From NCBI GenBank assembly GCA_966112615.1, contig CBHWDO010000013.1, positions 39,198-103,197 on the forward strand: a DNA stretch of 64,000 nucleotides, written 5' to 3'. A program made the position numbers and the translations under genes. The notes beneath the pieces are model-generated. The model had not been told where the DNA came from, searched no databases, and was given only the letters and a program-made list of their open reading frames with translations. Shown piece by piece: positions 18,709 to 28,193 of this stretch. Position 1 is the first letter of the stretch. The number at the start of each line of letters is the position of its first letter. The stretch comes from Flavitalea sp966112615. Its GTDB lineage: Bacteria; Bacteroidota; Bacteroidia; Chitinophagales; Chitinophagaceae.

Positions 18709-19557
18709 ATGAAGTACCTCATCCCCATACTCCTCTTCCTCACCAGTTGCACCGCAGCAAAGGTTTCAGTTCCTACAAGGTTTAGCAGCCAGTCTACCAA
18801 GTACCCGGTAAAGGGTTTGAACGGCTGGATGATCAACCAGAAACTTGATTTTGGCAATTATTCAACCTCGAAAATCAAAAGAGGCTGGGATTTTAAATCA
18901 TCCGTTAGTTGGTCAAGGTTCAATCTTCGCCCTGATGAAATGGTGTTGCGCGTGTACGATGTGAGCACTGATAATAATATCAACACACAAAAAAATAAAT
19001 ACCAGTATACCATTGAAGATGGTAAACTCATGACAGAGATCTTTGCCACCGAAAAATTCAGGGAAAAGCAACTGGTTTATAAAAGTAATAATCCATGGAT
19101 CGGCAGTGCATCCAAAACTAAAAGTTATGAGTATGCTTTCACTGCGGCCATTCTTCCTATCAACCTGAAATCAAAAGATCCATGGTCGCTGGTAATGATC
19201 AATAGCTATGATGTAAAAAAAGATACTGCAAGAAGATTATTTGATCGACCTTTTGTGGAAGAAGAAGGTTATGCTACCAATGGAAAAGAGAATATTGCTA
19301 TCAGGTCTTTGTTCATTGATAAAGTGAAAACAAAATCAGGTAAGGAAACCAAAGTGTTTGGTGGTAAAATGCTTACCGGTTATGAGCTTAGATGGGATGA
19401 TGGTGTGGTAGGGATTATTGATATCCTTGATAATGCAGTCTGGATCTATAATGACTTAGAAGCAGAAGATAAAATGATACTTTCATCCATAGCTTCCGCC
19501 ATCATGTTGAAGCGTATGCAGGATGTTCAGAAAGATAAAGATGTATTCGACGAATAA
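18709..19557 (+). CDS. Uncharacterised lipoprotein upstream of the ECF sigma gene
   Basis: A 282-residue protein with a short lipoprotein signal (lipobox LTSC, Cys14). No family is recognised. The rest is mixed alpha/beta with a late WDDGVVGIIDILDN segment and a charged C-terminus. Its stop is immediately followed, with no gap, by the GTG start of an ECF sigma factor, so the two are almost certainly co-transcribed. It may sense or respond to an envelope signal, but that is inference from position only. Confidence 0.78.
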   Translation: MKYLIPILLFLTSCTAAKVSVPTRFSSQSTKYPVKGLNGWMINQKLDFGNYSTSKIKRGWDFKSSVSWSRFNLRPDEMVLRVYDVSTDNNINTQKNKYQYTIEDGKLMTEIFATEKFREKQLVYKSNNPWIGSASKTKSYEYAFTAAILPINLKSKDPWSLVMINSYDVKKDTARRLFDRPFVEEEGYATNGKENIAIRSLFIDKVKTKSGKETKVFGGKMLTGYELRWDDGVVGIIDILDNAVWIYNDLEAEDKMILSSIASAIMLKRMQDVQKDKDVFDE

Positions 19558-20103
19558 GTGCAGTTAGTAGACAACGATATCGACATTTTGTTGGAAGGCT
19601 GTATAGCCAATCAACGCAAGGCGCAGGAAGGAATGTACCGACAGTTCTATGGCTTTGCTATGTCCATCGCACTACGCTATTCAAGAGATGAACATGATGC
19701 TGCGGATATTCTTAGCAATGCATTCGTAAAGATCTTCAAGAGCATTAAAACATTTGATTCCTCAAAGGGTAATTTGCATGGCTGGATCAAGAGGATCGTG
19801 ATCAATGAAGGACTGGATCATGTGAAGAGCCGGCAAAGATTCAGTGAACATGTGGAGGTTGAAACAGTGGAAGAGCCGCAGATCAATAATGGCGTGCTCG
19901 AACAGATGGGTGCTGAAGAGATCATGGAGCTGATCCAGAAACTTCCACCCGCAACGCACGCAGTTTTTGTCATGTATGTGGTGGAAGGCTACAATCACCG
20001 TGAAATAGGCGATAAGCTGAACATCAGCGAAGGAACCTCCAAGTGGCATTTAAGCGAAGCAAGAAAAACGCTTCAACAACAATTACAACATTTACATAAT
20101 TAA
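19558..20103 (+). CDS. ECF-family RNA polymerase sigma factor
   Basis: 181 residues with sigma region 2 (RYSRDEHDAADILSNAFVKIF, RIVINEGLDHVKSRQ) and region 4 (LPPATHAVFVMYVVEGYNHREIGDKL with the ISEGTSKWHLSEARKTL recognition helix). The start is GTG directly after the preceding TAA; no better ATG exists, since the next Met lies inside region 2. It would redirect RNA polymerase to a small regulon. The next gene overlaps by one base and has the look of an anti-sigma factor, the usual partner. Confidence 0.93.
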   Translation: MQLVDNDIDILLEGCIANQRKAQEGMYRQFYGFAMSIALRYSRDEHDAADILSNAFVKIFKSIKTFDSSKGNLHGWIKRIVINEGLDHVKSRQRFSEHVEVETVEEPQINNGVLEQMGAEEIMELIQKLPPATHAVFVMYVVEGYNHREIGDKLNISEGTSKWHLSEARKTLQQQLQHLHN

Positions 20104-20702
20104 TGAACCCATTACAGGCATATGAACTGACCATCAAAGGTAAGCTGGAAGCGATTCCATTACCTGATATGGAAGACGCTATCTGGGCGAGGATCTCCGC
20201 TCGCCTCGATACGGATATGCCTACTGACGATGATAATGGTGGAGGTCCTGCAAGTGGTATTCCTCCACGCACCTGGATTGGCGGAGGAGCATTGCTGGTA
20301 TTCCTGATCAGTCTTATCAGCATATTTTATAACAGGTCATCCAAAGAAGATTCACCATCTTTAATTCCATCTACCTCAAATGAAAATCCGGCAGTTACCA
20401 TAGAATCGAATGATGTTTCTCCTCCTGGTAATGCTGCAGAGCAGAATGTTGTGAGGCCACAGGTTATCCAAGAAGATCAGTCCACAGAAGTTGCAATACC
20501 TCAATCACTGCCTCTTCCTACAGCACCTGATATAGGACTGAGGGATTCAGCCGCAGAAGATTTTGCTGCGCCAATTATTTCTCCACCAGTTAATCCTCCG
20601 CCGCTCGCGAAGGATTCTGTTGTTCCAGGTAAGAAACCGAGAGGCGTTAAAGGCATCACTGATAATGATTATAAGATCGTTCCAAAAAAAGATAGTAATT
20701 GA
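20103..20702 (+). CDS. Probable anti-sigma-like single-pass membrane protein
   Basis: 199 residues. The N-terminal ~60 are cytoplasmic, with the segment PDMEDAIWARISARLD seen in Bacteroidota proteins encoded after ECF sigma genes. One transmembrane helix follows (~residues 60-76, LLVFLISLISIF), then a Pro/Ser/Asp-rich periplasmic tail with no fold. No zinc-binding anti-sigma motif is visible. Position (one-base overlap with the sigma gene) and topology support an anti-sigma or co-regulator role. The downstream binding-protein gene overlaps its stop by one base. Confidence 0.72.
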   Translation: MNPLQAYELTIKGKLEAIPLPDMEDAIWARISARLDTDMPTDDDNGGGPASGIPPRTWIGGGALLVFLISLISIFYNRSSKEDSPSLIPSTSNENPAVTIESNDVSPPGNAAEQNVVRPQVIQEDQSTEVAIPQSLPLPTAPDIGLRDSAAEDFAAPIISPPVNPPPLAKDSVVPGKKPRGVKGITDNDYKIVPKKDSN

Positions 20703-21592
20703 TGAAGAAATTAGTTTTGATTTTACTTTGTTTGATCACCACCGAGTTGATCCATGCACAAAAGATTGTATTGGCTACTTATCAATATGCTGATAATAAT
20801 CGTATCAAAAATATTCAGCCGCTTGCTGATCTTATCAGTAAGAGAACAGGTTGGAAAGTTGAAACCAAAAGTTATCCAACAGTACATAAATTCATTGAAG
20901 GTTTACAAAAAAATGAAGTGGATATCGCGCTGATCAATACATTTGGTTATCTGCTGCTTGATGCCTCTTCTGTTAAACACAGGATGAATCCTTATGCTGT
21001 AATGAAAGTGAAAGATGGTTCACAGGACAATTACAAGACCAGCTTCGTAAGTTCAGCAGATCTTAACATTAACAACTTACAGGAGCTATTACCTAAAGCA
21101 AAAGAAGTAAATCTTTTCCTGGTTGCGCCAGGATCTACATCGGGCAACCTCGTTCCCCGACTGGCATTGGGCGCACTTGGAATCGAAGATCCTGAAAGCA
21201 AATTTAAGTCTGTTAGCTATGGTAAAACTCATAAAGGAACCATAGAGAAGATAGCGACAAATTCCAATAGCGCAGGTGCATTTGGAAGTTCTGAGTACCA
21301 TAATTTCCCTGCAAAAGATAAAGTCAAACTGATCTGGGAATCTCCTGAGATCCCATTAGGTCCTTTGATGATCCATGATCGTATCAGGCATGATCAAAGA
21401 AAGATCATACTTGATTTATTACTTCAATTAAAAGAAAATGATCCTGTATTGCAATCGGTTAAAAGTGGTTGGACTGAAGCCAGGCAGGCAGAAAAATATA
21501 TCCTGATCAATTCCGGTTATTATTTCCCTTTCAAAAATCAGTTTGGTGATGAAAAGATCATGGCATCTATCCTTCAGAAGTTTGCGAATTAG
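20702..21592 (+). CDS. PhnD/SsuA-type periplasmic binding protein
   Basis: I chose the ATG at 20702, which overlaps the preceding stop (TGATG), over a TTG three bases earlier. A signal peptide ends at LIHAQ. The ~275-residue body matches the PhnD-like phosphate/phosphonate-binding family: start IVLATYQYADNN, the segment VDIALINTFGYLL, and VAPGSTSGNLVPR at the ligand loop. No permease or ATPase gene is adjacent, so it may work as a sensor or with a distant ABC transporter. The last 26 bp overlap the convergent LLM oxidoreductase gene. Confidence 0.82.
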   Translation: MKKLVLILLCLITTELIHAQKIVLATYQYADNNRIKNIQPLADLISKRTGWKVETKSYPTVHKFIEGLQKNEVDIALINTFGYLLLDASSVKHRMNPYAVMKVKDGSQDNYKTSFVSSADLNINNLQELLPKAKEVNLFLVAPGSTSGNLVPRLALGALGIEDPESKFKSVSYGKTHKGTIEKIATNSNSAGAFGSSEYHNFPAKDKVKLIWESPEIPLGPLMIHDRIRHDQRKIILDLLLQLKENDPVLQSVKSGWTEARQAEKYILINSGYYFPFKNQFGDEKIMASILQKFAN

Positions 21593-22622
21593 ATTTTAAA
21601 TGTTTTCTCACTTCCGGAGCCACTTTTGTTCCGAATAATTCGATGCTCTTTAATGCAAGTTTGTGCGGTAGTGCGCCAATACTCATCTGTGCAAGAAATC
21701 TTGTATTACCAAACAGTTCATGTTCGTACAAAATTTTTTCAACGACCTGTTGCGGGCTGCCTACAAGCAATGCACCGGTTGGTTGAGCAGATGCTTCAAA
21801 CTGTTCTCTTGTAGTTCCCGGCCAGCCTCTTTCTCTCCCGATCCTCGTCATGACTTCTGCATATGGAGGAAAGAATTCATCCAGTGCCTGTTGGGATGTT
21901 TCTGCGATATAAGTATGTGAGTTGATACAAAATTGCAATTGCGACATATCATGACCTGATTCTTTATAGGCATCGCGATAAATCCGGGCAAAAGGTGCAA
22001 ACCTTGCAGGCATACCACCAATGATGGCAAGTGTTACAGGAAATCCATAGTGTGCAGCTCTTAATACTGATTCCGGTGTACCACCTACTGCTACCCAGAT
22101 TGGCAGCTTTCCATTTACTGGTCTTGGATAAACTCCGCGGTTATTGATAGTTTGAGTATGCTTTCCTTTCCAGCTGATCTTTTCTGATTCGTTTAGCTTG
22201 TTGAGCATATCTAGTTTTTCAGAAAAGAGTTCATCATAGTCTTTCAGGTCGTTGCCAAATAACGGAAATGATTCTATGAATGATCCGCGACCAGCCATCA
22301 ATTCTGCTCTTCCGTTTGATAAGAGATCTACAGTTGCAAACTGTTGGAATACACGCACGGGGTCTTCGGAACTCAATACTGTTACACCGCTGGATAGTTT
22401 AATGTTCCTGGTTTTCACTGCTGCTGCCGCCAGCACAATGGCCGGAGAAGACACTGCATAATCTGGACGGTGATGTTCGCCTACTGCAAATACATCAAGA
22501 CCCAGCTGGTCGGCCAGTTCAATTTCTTCCAGGAGATTTTGTAAACGCTGTTGGGCATTGATAGATTCTTTAGTTACAGGATGTGTTCCAATATCAGCAA
22601 ATGAGCAGATTCCTAATTCCAT
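21567..22622 (-). CDS. LLM-class flavin-dependent monooxygenase (luciferase-like)
   Basis: A 351-residue TIM-barrel protein of the bacterial luciferase-like family. Markers are the start GICSFADIG, the AVGEHHRPDYAVSSPAIVLAA segment typical of the alkanal-monooxygenase-like subgroup, SSEDPVRVFQQFATVDLLSNGRAEL and the GRGSFIESFPLF turn. Such proteins use reduced FMN or F420; the substrate cannot be predicted. Its 3' end overlaps the PhnD-like gene on the opposite strand by 26 bp. A GNAT acetyltransferase gene lies 18 bp upstream in the same direction. Confidence 0.9.
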   Translation of the reverse strand: MELGICSFADIGTHPVTKESINAQQRLQNLLEEIELADQLGLDVFAVGEHHRPDYAVSSPAIVLAAAAVKTRNIKLSSGVTVLSSEDPVRVFQQFATVDLLSNGRAELMAGRGSFIESFPLFGNDLKDYDELFSEKLDMLNKLNESEKISWKGKHTQTINNRGVYPRPVNGKLPIWVAVGGTPESVLRAAHYGFPVTLAIIGGMPARFAPFARIYRDAYKESGHDMSQLQFCINSHTYIAETSQQALDEFFPPYAEVMTRIGRERGWPGTTREQFEASAQPTGALLVGSPQQVVEKILYEHELFGNTRFLAQMSIGALPHKLALKSIELFGTKVAPEVRKHLKSNSQTSEG

Positions 22623-22640
22623 GATGCAAAAATAATGGTA

Positions 22641-22931
22641 TTACTTATCCCAGATATCCTGGTACTTTTCAGGATGTCTTTTGAATTGACCGTGTACATA
22701 CTGGCATAACGGAATAACTTTTAGCTGATGTTTTCTTGCATAGTCTGTCATGGCTGCAAGCATTTGTCCTGCCAGGCCTTTACCCTCCTGGTCCGGATTG
22801 ACTTCAGTGTGGTGAACTGTCAACTTATCTGCAGTTATATCCACAACCATCTCGCCAAGTTGTTCTCCATCCTGTTCTATGGTAAAGGCCTTATGCCCAT
22901 CTTTTCTGTCTTTAAGCGTGATATTGTCCAT
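22641..22931 (-). CDS. GNAT-type N-acetyltransferase (short YjdJ-like)
   Basis: I chose the ATG at 22931, giving 96 residues, because the frame further upstream encodes a basic segment unlike the family and a TATCTTTC promoter-like box lies within it, just ahead. The core has the GNAT acetyl-CoA loop HHTEVNPDQEGKGLAGQM and the C-terminal IPLCQYVHGQFKRHPEKY, typical of the small YjdJ group. The substrate is unknown. The ATG at 22946 is an alternative start. Confidence 0.85.
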   Translation of the reverse strand: MDNITLKDRKDGHKAFTIEQDGEQLGEMVVDITADKLTVHHTEVNPDQEGKGLAGQMLAAMTDYARKHQLKVIPLCQYVHGQFKRHPEKYQDIWDK

Positions 22932-23082
22932 GTTGCAACTTTTCATTGAAAGATAAAAATATCCTGCCACTTCATTTTTTATTGCTTGCAATCTTCCGAG
23001 GTAATATTTACATTTAGAAACACTCTGTCCCCCTCTGCAAGCGCCCTTTCCGGAATTTCTCTTAACCATCTATGCTAGTTCC

Positions 23083-26000
23083 ATGAAAGAAGACCAACTG
23101 CTGGCCTTGCTTGCCAGGTTGTGTGGCGATATTACACAATCTCAGAGTGATGCCGATCTATCACAGCTTCAACAGAAAATAGCTTCCGCAATTTTAAATG
23201 ATCCCATTCAAAGCGATGATCCCTTTGTGTTTGAGCGATTAGAGAATATTTCGATGGAACATAGCGGTGACATGGGTTTGCGTGACCTTGGAAATATCAT
23301 TCATCGATTGAAAACAGAGCCTGCATTGGTAGATACCGAGATCAGGGTCTTTCGCAGAGAAGTACCGGTGCGAAGCAGCCAGGTCCGTGGAAGTGTTCCA
23401 GAGTGGGCAAGAGGTGCAGAGCGTATTGAAACAGTTGGCCCCATCATTACCCGCAACGGAAGGCGCTTCTGGTATGATTTCTATCGTGTGATTCCTGTAG
23501 TACAGGTATGGCTTCAGGGTGCAGTTCGGCCATTCCTGTTGTTACCACTGGAAGTGCGAAATATTAATATCATCAGCGGCCCACTTCAATACAAAATTCC
23601 CGCGGGCTCCGCGTGGATCAATGCCGATGTATTCACTCCCCAGTCGCCTGATCATTTATATGTTGGATTGAAAATAAAAGGTGGTACGCTTTCGCTTAAA
23701 ACATCCTTGAATGTTACTGCTGATAATAAGCTGATCATTAATCCCGGAAATGAGGCTGCACTTGAGTTTCAGCTGGAGATGCAAAAGGCAGAGGATCCAT
23801 CGGGAGATGATTATGGAACCGATGCTGCAAAGGCAACTTTACAGCTTCCGGAAAAATTTTCTTTCACCATCAATCATACCGGGAGATCAATTAATTGTTC
23901 TGATAGTGAATGGAAACTCTATGGTCAATCTGTAAAATTTAAATACAATCCCAATAAACCCATTCTCTGGAATGCGCAGCTCAACAGGATTGCCATTCCT
24001 TATGATTCAGATCAGCCGAAATTTGAAGTGATGGAATGCAGCAGTACAACCTGCTCCATTGAAGGAAGCGCTTCCATCACGGATGCGGCATGGGCTTTAC
24101 CTGCAGCATCGATCAATATTGCTGCGCCATTGCAGGCAGAAGGTAGTGGTGCCATGGCCATTGCAATACAGGATGGAATTTCTGCCAGCTGGTATGGGTT
24201 AAGAGATGGAACGCTGTATGAATCTTCCGCAGCCAGGTTAAAGAATGCTTTGATCTTGCTGATGCCCGGACGAATTAACATCGCTACACTCTTTGCAAAC
24301 AATCCTGGTGGGCGTCACCGGTACAATTGCTGGAAACCTGCTGCAATGAATGAACTGGACCAATCTCTTCAATTTGTAGATGTATATTTCACCAAGCAGT
24401 TTTTCTTTTTTTATGATTCACTCAGCAAAGGTGTGGAAACAATTGCTGCACAATGTAATATCAATGCATCCGTCAACAGGCCTGTAAAGGTGGATGGAAC
24501 TGCGTTCCAGGCGCAAAGCATGAATACCATATTCACATTGAGTATGAGTAAAGATCTCCAGGCCCTCATGTTGTTTGATGATGATATGCTCGATAAGCAA
24601 GAGGAATTTAAACCTGGAGCCATTGCATTGAATAATGCATTGCTTACTGTAAGTCCTTTGATTGGATTCTTTTTATATGCTGATCTGAAAGATGAATCAT
24701 CGTTTGATAAGGCAGTCCTGGTATATTCCTTTGGCCTGCTTCAATATCTTCCAACGCTTCCGGATCCTTATGCAGCCAATGTTTCACTGTTGAGAAGAAG
24801 ACGGCCAAGGGATGATAACAGGTATTTTGTCAAAGAGATCCGATCGATGCTCGTATGTATGATGAACTGGAAGGCATTCGATCCTCCTTCAATTAATTTC
24901 CTGCTGGGAGATCAGCCTGCACAACCAAATAATCCGCCTGCTGCAGAAACCGGATTGAAGATCTCTGAATTATCGGATGTTCAGAAAATTGATGAGATCA
25001 GTTTCAGTGCGGAAAGAAGATTATCACAACGACAATCCACTGCATGGGCAAAAACATCGGGTGACCAGGAACTAAGCGGTTCGATGATGGATCAGCAGAT
25101 GCGCATGATGATGAGTGTGAATCAATCGATGGTGGGCGACAGGATCTCTCCTTTCAGAAATGCATTCACCCTGTTGGATGTGAGTACCAATGCGGATCTT
25201 ATGGGTGTAAGCCTTGGTTTTGCCAATGACCGGCTGTTGATTCGCAAGACTCATTACCCGGTGGAGGAAGCACAGGGTTCTCCTATAAGTATTCATGGAC
25301 TGGATGTTCATGCTCATTCAAAGATGGTACAGATCTTTACCTTACCACAGATCAGTTGGGAACCGATGATCAGTATTTCTATTCCAACTAATACAGGACA
25401 AGATCCTTATCCCGGTATTCTATATTTCCTCAATGATGGTGTACCTGCACAGATCGCGAATGTTGGAACTAAACCTGTAGCAATTTCTCCGATTCCATTA
25501 ACAGGCGCTGTAACACAATGGTACAAGGAAGCCGATCTTCCCCTGTATAGCTATTTTACTTTGTCGAACGGTATGTTGGCTATTGGATTGTATTATAAAG
25601 AACCGGAAGATGGACAAAAACCTGTGGTAGAATTGATCAACCAGCAATTCAATGGAACTGCGATGGATAAGCAATTTAAGGGTTCATTGCATACGTCTTT
25701 ACAGATCAAAACAATTGGCATCAATGATCTGAAGAAGAATAATAAAAAGTTCAAGGGCAGTGCTCACCAGCTTACCAATGTCAACAATTTTACCTTTCCC
25801 AGCACCAATGGAAGAAGTGTTTTATCGGGAAGTGTTACAAAGATTTTCAATCGTGAGTTTGGTGAATTGGGTGGCCTTGACCTCGATAAATACATTCCAT
25901 TGGAACGTTATGATTTTAGTGGATATGGAGCGAATGTATTCAGTCATTGGGTAAATAAAAAAGCCGCACTGGCAGAAACATCCCAGGCCATGTTTGATGT

Positions 26001-28176
26001 ATGGCGTGGAAGAACAGCTCATGAAGTTATCCAGGTAAAAAGCGTGATCTATCCATGGGCCATTCGCGTGGTAAGAACAATAACAATTTATCGCGGTGCA
26101 AATGGTATGGTGTGGAGAACCGATAGTGGATGGAAGGCAGAAAGTGATGGTGTTTATGATTTTCGAACCACCATTAAAAAAGAACCCGGTGATTCACCGC
26201 AATTGCAAACTGCAAAAGACCAGGAAGCAGCTCGTGCATATAAATTTCATCCGGGATTGGTGGATGGAGTGTACAATGTTCGAAATATTTGGGAAGATGA
26301 TTCTTTGAAACCCTTTACAAAAAAGTGGAATAAACCTGATGGAGTTTACATGGATGACCAGGGTGATCCTGCACCTGCACCAGGTCCTGAATCACTCGAT
26401 ATAGAACTGGTTGCAGTGTACTTTGATGCAGATGTGAAGATCGATAATGTGATACAGGGCGCCAACAATGGAATGGTGAAGGGGCAGGGTATACTTGGCT
26501 ATATCCAATTGAGTCCGCGTGGTGTATTCATCGACCAGGAAGATTTTGCTGCGCTGTTAACACAACATGAAGGAATTGGCGGACCGGTTGATTGTATGGT
26601 CAATATAAATGACAGCAATCAAAAAATGCGTGTAACAAGGATTGAAGTGAATCCATCCATGAAAGGTGCTGATCGGGTGTTTGTAGTTTCTGCAAACGGA
26701 ACACCGGTTTTACCACAGGATGGAAGCTGGAGTGTAGTGGAACATCATGCCAATACAAAAGAAGTTTTACCGCTGAAAGGGGATGATGTAATTCCATTGG
26801 TAAGAGATGATTTGCGCGAATTCATTCCTGATGAATTGTCGTATAAACCGCCGGTACTAAATCCGGTAAATATTGCAGCTGCATCAGAACTCTTCAAGCC
26901 ACTTGAATCAAGAGCAATTCAATTTGGATTTTTACAAAGTACCGGTGAGAATAAAGTGCTGTTCAGAAATCCCGTATTCAATAATGGTATTGATGAATTG
27001 AAGGGAAGCATTCCTGACCTGGCAGATGCTTATCGATTGATGAACAGTAAAGGTGTTTTTCCAAAGTTGGAAGATTTACCAAGCATTACTGAAATTGGAA
27101 ATGATTTCGTTGTAAAGTTAAAAGAGCAGGGATTTAAATTGTTGAATAAGGTTGATCCTTCAAAAGCTCTTGAACAACTGATTCCACCTGGTCCCTGGTA
27201 TATCATCGATACCAATGATCTTAAGGTTTATGTTGAATATAAATCGCAGGGACAACAATCCAAACTGAATTATGACCTCGATAGTGAAGCCAGGAAATGG
27301 CTGAATAAAATGAATGACCTGTCGATGTATGTTGACCTGGCTGGCATGGATAAAGTCCTGGCCATTCGCGGAAAATTCGATACAGAAAAAGGCAAGCCTC
27401 CATCATTTGTTAAGCCTATTCTTGAGTTTGGTCCACAGTTAAAACCTGTGTATGAAATATTGGTTCTTCTGAGTGAATTATCTACCGATCCGAATTATGC
27501 AGATCTTCTGAAGAAAGGATTGAAGATTGCCATGAGCAACAGTCCGAATAACTGGGAATACAAATTCCAGGCAGATAAAGAGATCCCGGTGATCAAGTTT
27601 CCTTCCGGATTGGTAGACGGGCCAGTTCCGCTGCGAATTGAAGCAAGTTTAAAAGCAGGCGTTTATTTCAATGTTCCAATCCCGCTTCCTCCAACAAATG
27701 GAATACAGGCGCCAAGTGCAGGTGCCTATGTTGAATTCTTCGGAAAGTTGAGCGTAATGTGTGCCAGTGTGGGTGCGGGTTCTATCTACGCTGTTGGACA
27801 GGCAACCGTTCGTATTGGTGCTGATACCGTAACCGGACCGGCATTGTACATGAAGTTTGGATTTGGGGTTGAAGTGGTGGTAGCACTCCCTGTCATCGGT
27901 AGTGTGAGTGTATACTTTGCAGTGGGTGTTGAGATCAGCCTGGATAGTACTCAAATTACTGTTGCAGGATTTTTATTATTCAAAGGAAGAGCAGAGATAC
28001 TTGGAGGTATTGTAACCGTAACCATTATGATCGAAGCAAGTGGTAAGGTTCAGGACAGGATCGGCGGTGAAACACATATGATCGCACAGGTGATCTTCAG
28101 CCTGGATATTTCCATCTGCTTCATCATTGATATCAGTTTTACAGAGAAGTGGGAAGAAGAAAGACTTCTTTCTTAA
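23083..28176 (+). CDS. Giant protein of unknown function (1697 aa), first of a pair
   Basis: I recognise no family. There is no signal peptide or lipobox. The N-terminal ~75 residues look helical and acidic. Most of the rest is beta-rich with long hydrophilic stretches, including a Met-rich patch (MMDQQMRMMM, ~residues 671-680) and a Pro-rich linker near 620. The C-terminal ~200 residues are glycine-rich alternating hydrophobic strands (for example VVVALPVIGSVSVYF, ~1596-1610), resembling a pore-forming or membrane-inserting beta region, then a charged tail. The second giant gene follows after 17 bp. Cytoplasmic, structural or non-classically secreted roles are all open. Confidence 0.85.
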   Translation: MKEDQLLALLARLCGDITQSQSDADLSQLQQKIASAILNDPIQSDDPFVFERLENISMEHSGDMGLRDLGNIIHRLKTEPALVDTEIRVFRREVPVRSSQVRGSVPEWARGAERIETVGPIITRNGRRFWYDFYRVIPVVQVWLQGAVRPFLLLPLEVRNINIISGPLQYKIPAGSAWINADVFTPQSPDHLYVGLKIKGGTLSLKTSLNVTADNKLIINPGNEAALEFQLEMQKAEDPSGDDYGTDAAKATLQLPEKFSFTINHTGRSINCSDSEWKLYGQSVKFKYNPNKPILWNAQLNRIAIPYDSDQPKFEVMECSSTTCSIEGSASITDAAWALPAASINIAAPLQAEGSGAMAIAIQDGISASWYGLRDGTLYESSAARLKNALILLMPGRINIATLFANNPGGRHRYNCWKPAAMNELDQSLQFVDVYFTKQFFFFYDSLSKGVETIAAQCNINASVNRPVKVDGTAFQAQSMNTIFTLSMSKDLQALMLFDDDMLDKQEEFKPGAIALNNALLTVSPLIGFFLYADLKDESSFDKAVLVYSFGLLQYLPTLPDPYAANVSLLRRRRPRDDNRYFVKEIRSMLVCMMNWKAFDPPSINFLLGDQPAQPNNPPAAETGLKISELSDVQKIDEISFSAERRLSQRQSTAWAKTSGDQELSGSMMDQQMRMMMSVNQSMVGDRISPFRNAFTLLDVSTNADLMGVSLGFANDRLLIRKTHYPVEEAQGSPISIHGLDVHAHSKMVQIFTLPQISWEPMISISIPTNTGQDPYPGILYFLNDGVPAQIANVGTKPVAISPIPLTGAVTQWYKEADLPLYSYFTLSNGMLAIGLYYKEPEDGQKPVVELINQQFNGTAMDKQFKGSLHTSLQIKTIGINDLKKNNKKFKGSAHQLTNVNNFTFPSTNGRSVLSGSVTKIFNREFGELGGLDLDKYIPLERYDFSGYGANVFSHWVNKKAALAETSQAMFDVWRGRTAHEVIQVKSVIYPWAIRVVRTITIYRGANGMVWRTDSGWKAESDGVYDFRTTIKKEPGDSPQLQTAKDQEAARAYKFHPGLVDGVYNVRNIWEDDSLKPFTKKWNKPDGVYMDDQGDPAPAPGPESLDIELVAVYFDADVKIDNVIQGANNGMVKGQGILGYIQLSPRGVFIDQEDFAALLTQHEGIGGPVDCMVNINDSNQKMRVTRIEVNPSMKGADRVFVVSANGTPVLPQDGSWSVVEHHANTKEVLPLKGDDVIPLVRDDLREFIPDELSYKPPVLNPVNIAAASELFKPLESRAIQFGFLQSTGENKVLFRNPVFNNGIDELKGSIPDLADAYRLMNSKGVFPKLEDLPSITEIGNDFVVKLKEQGFKLLNKVDPSKALEQLIPPGPWYIIDTNDLKVYVEYKSQGQQSKLNYDLDSEARKWLNKMNDLSMYVDLAGMDKVLAIRGKFDTEKGKPPSFVKPILEFGPQLKPVYEILVLLSELSTDPNYADLLKKGLKIAMSNSPNNWEYKFQADKEIPVIKFPSGLVDGPVPLRIEASLKAGVYFNVPIPLPPTNGIQAPSAGAYVEFFGKLSVMCASVGAGSIYAVGQATVRIGADTVTGPALYMKFGFGVEVVVALPVIGSVSVYFAVGVEISLDSTQITVAGFLLFKGRAEILGGIVTVTIMIEASGKVQDRIGGETHMIAQVIFSLDISICFIIDISFTEKWEEERLLS

Positions 28177-28193
28177 CATCAAATCATTGAAAC

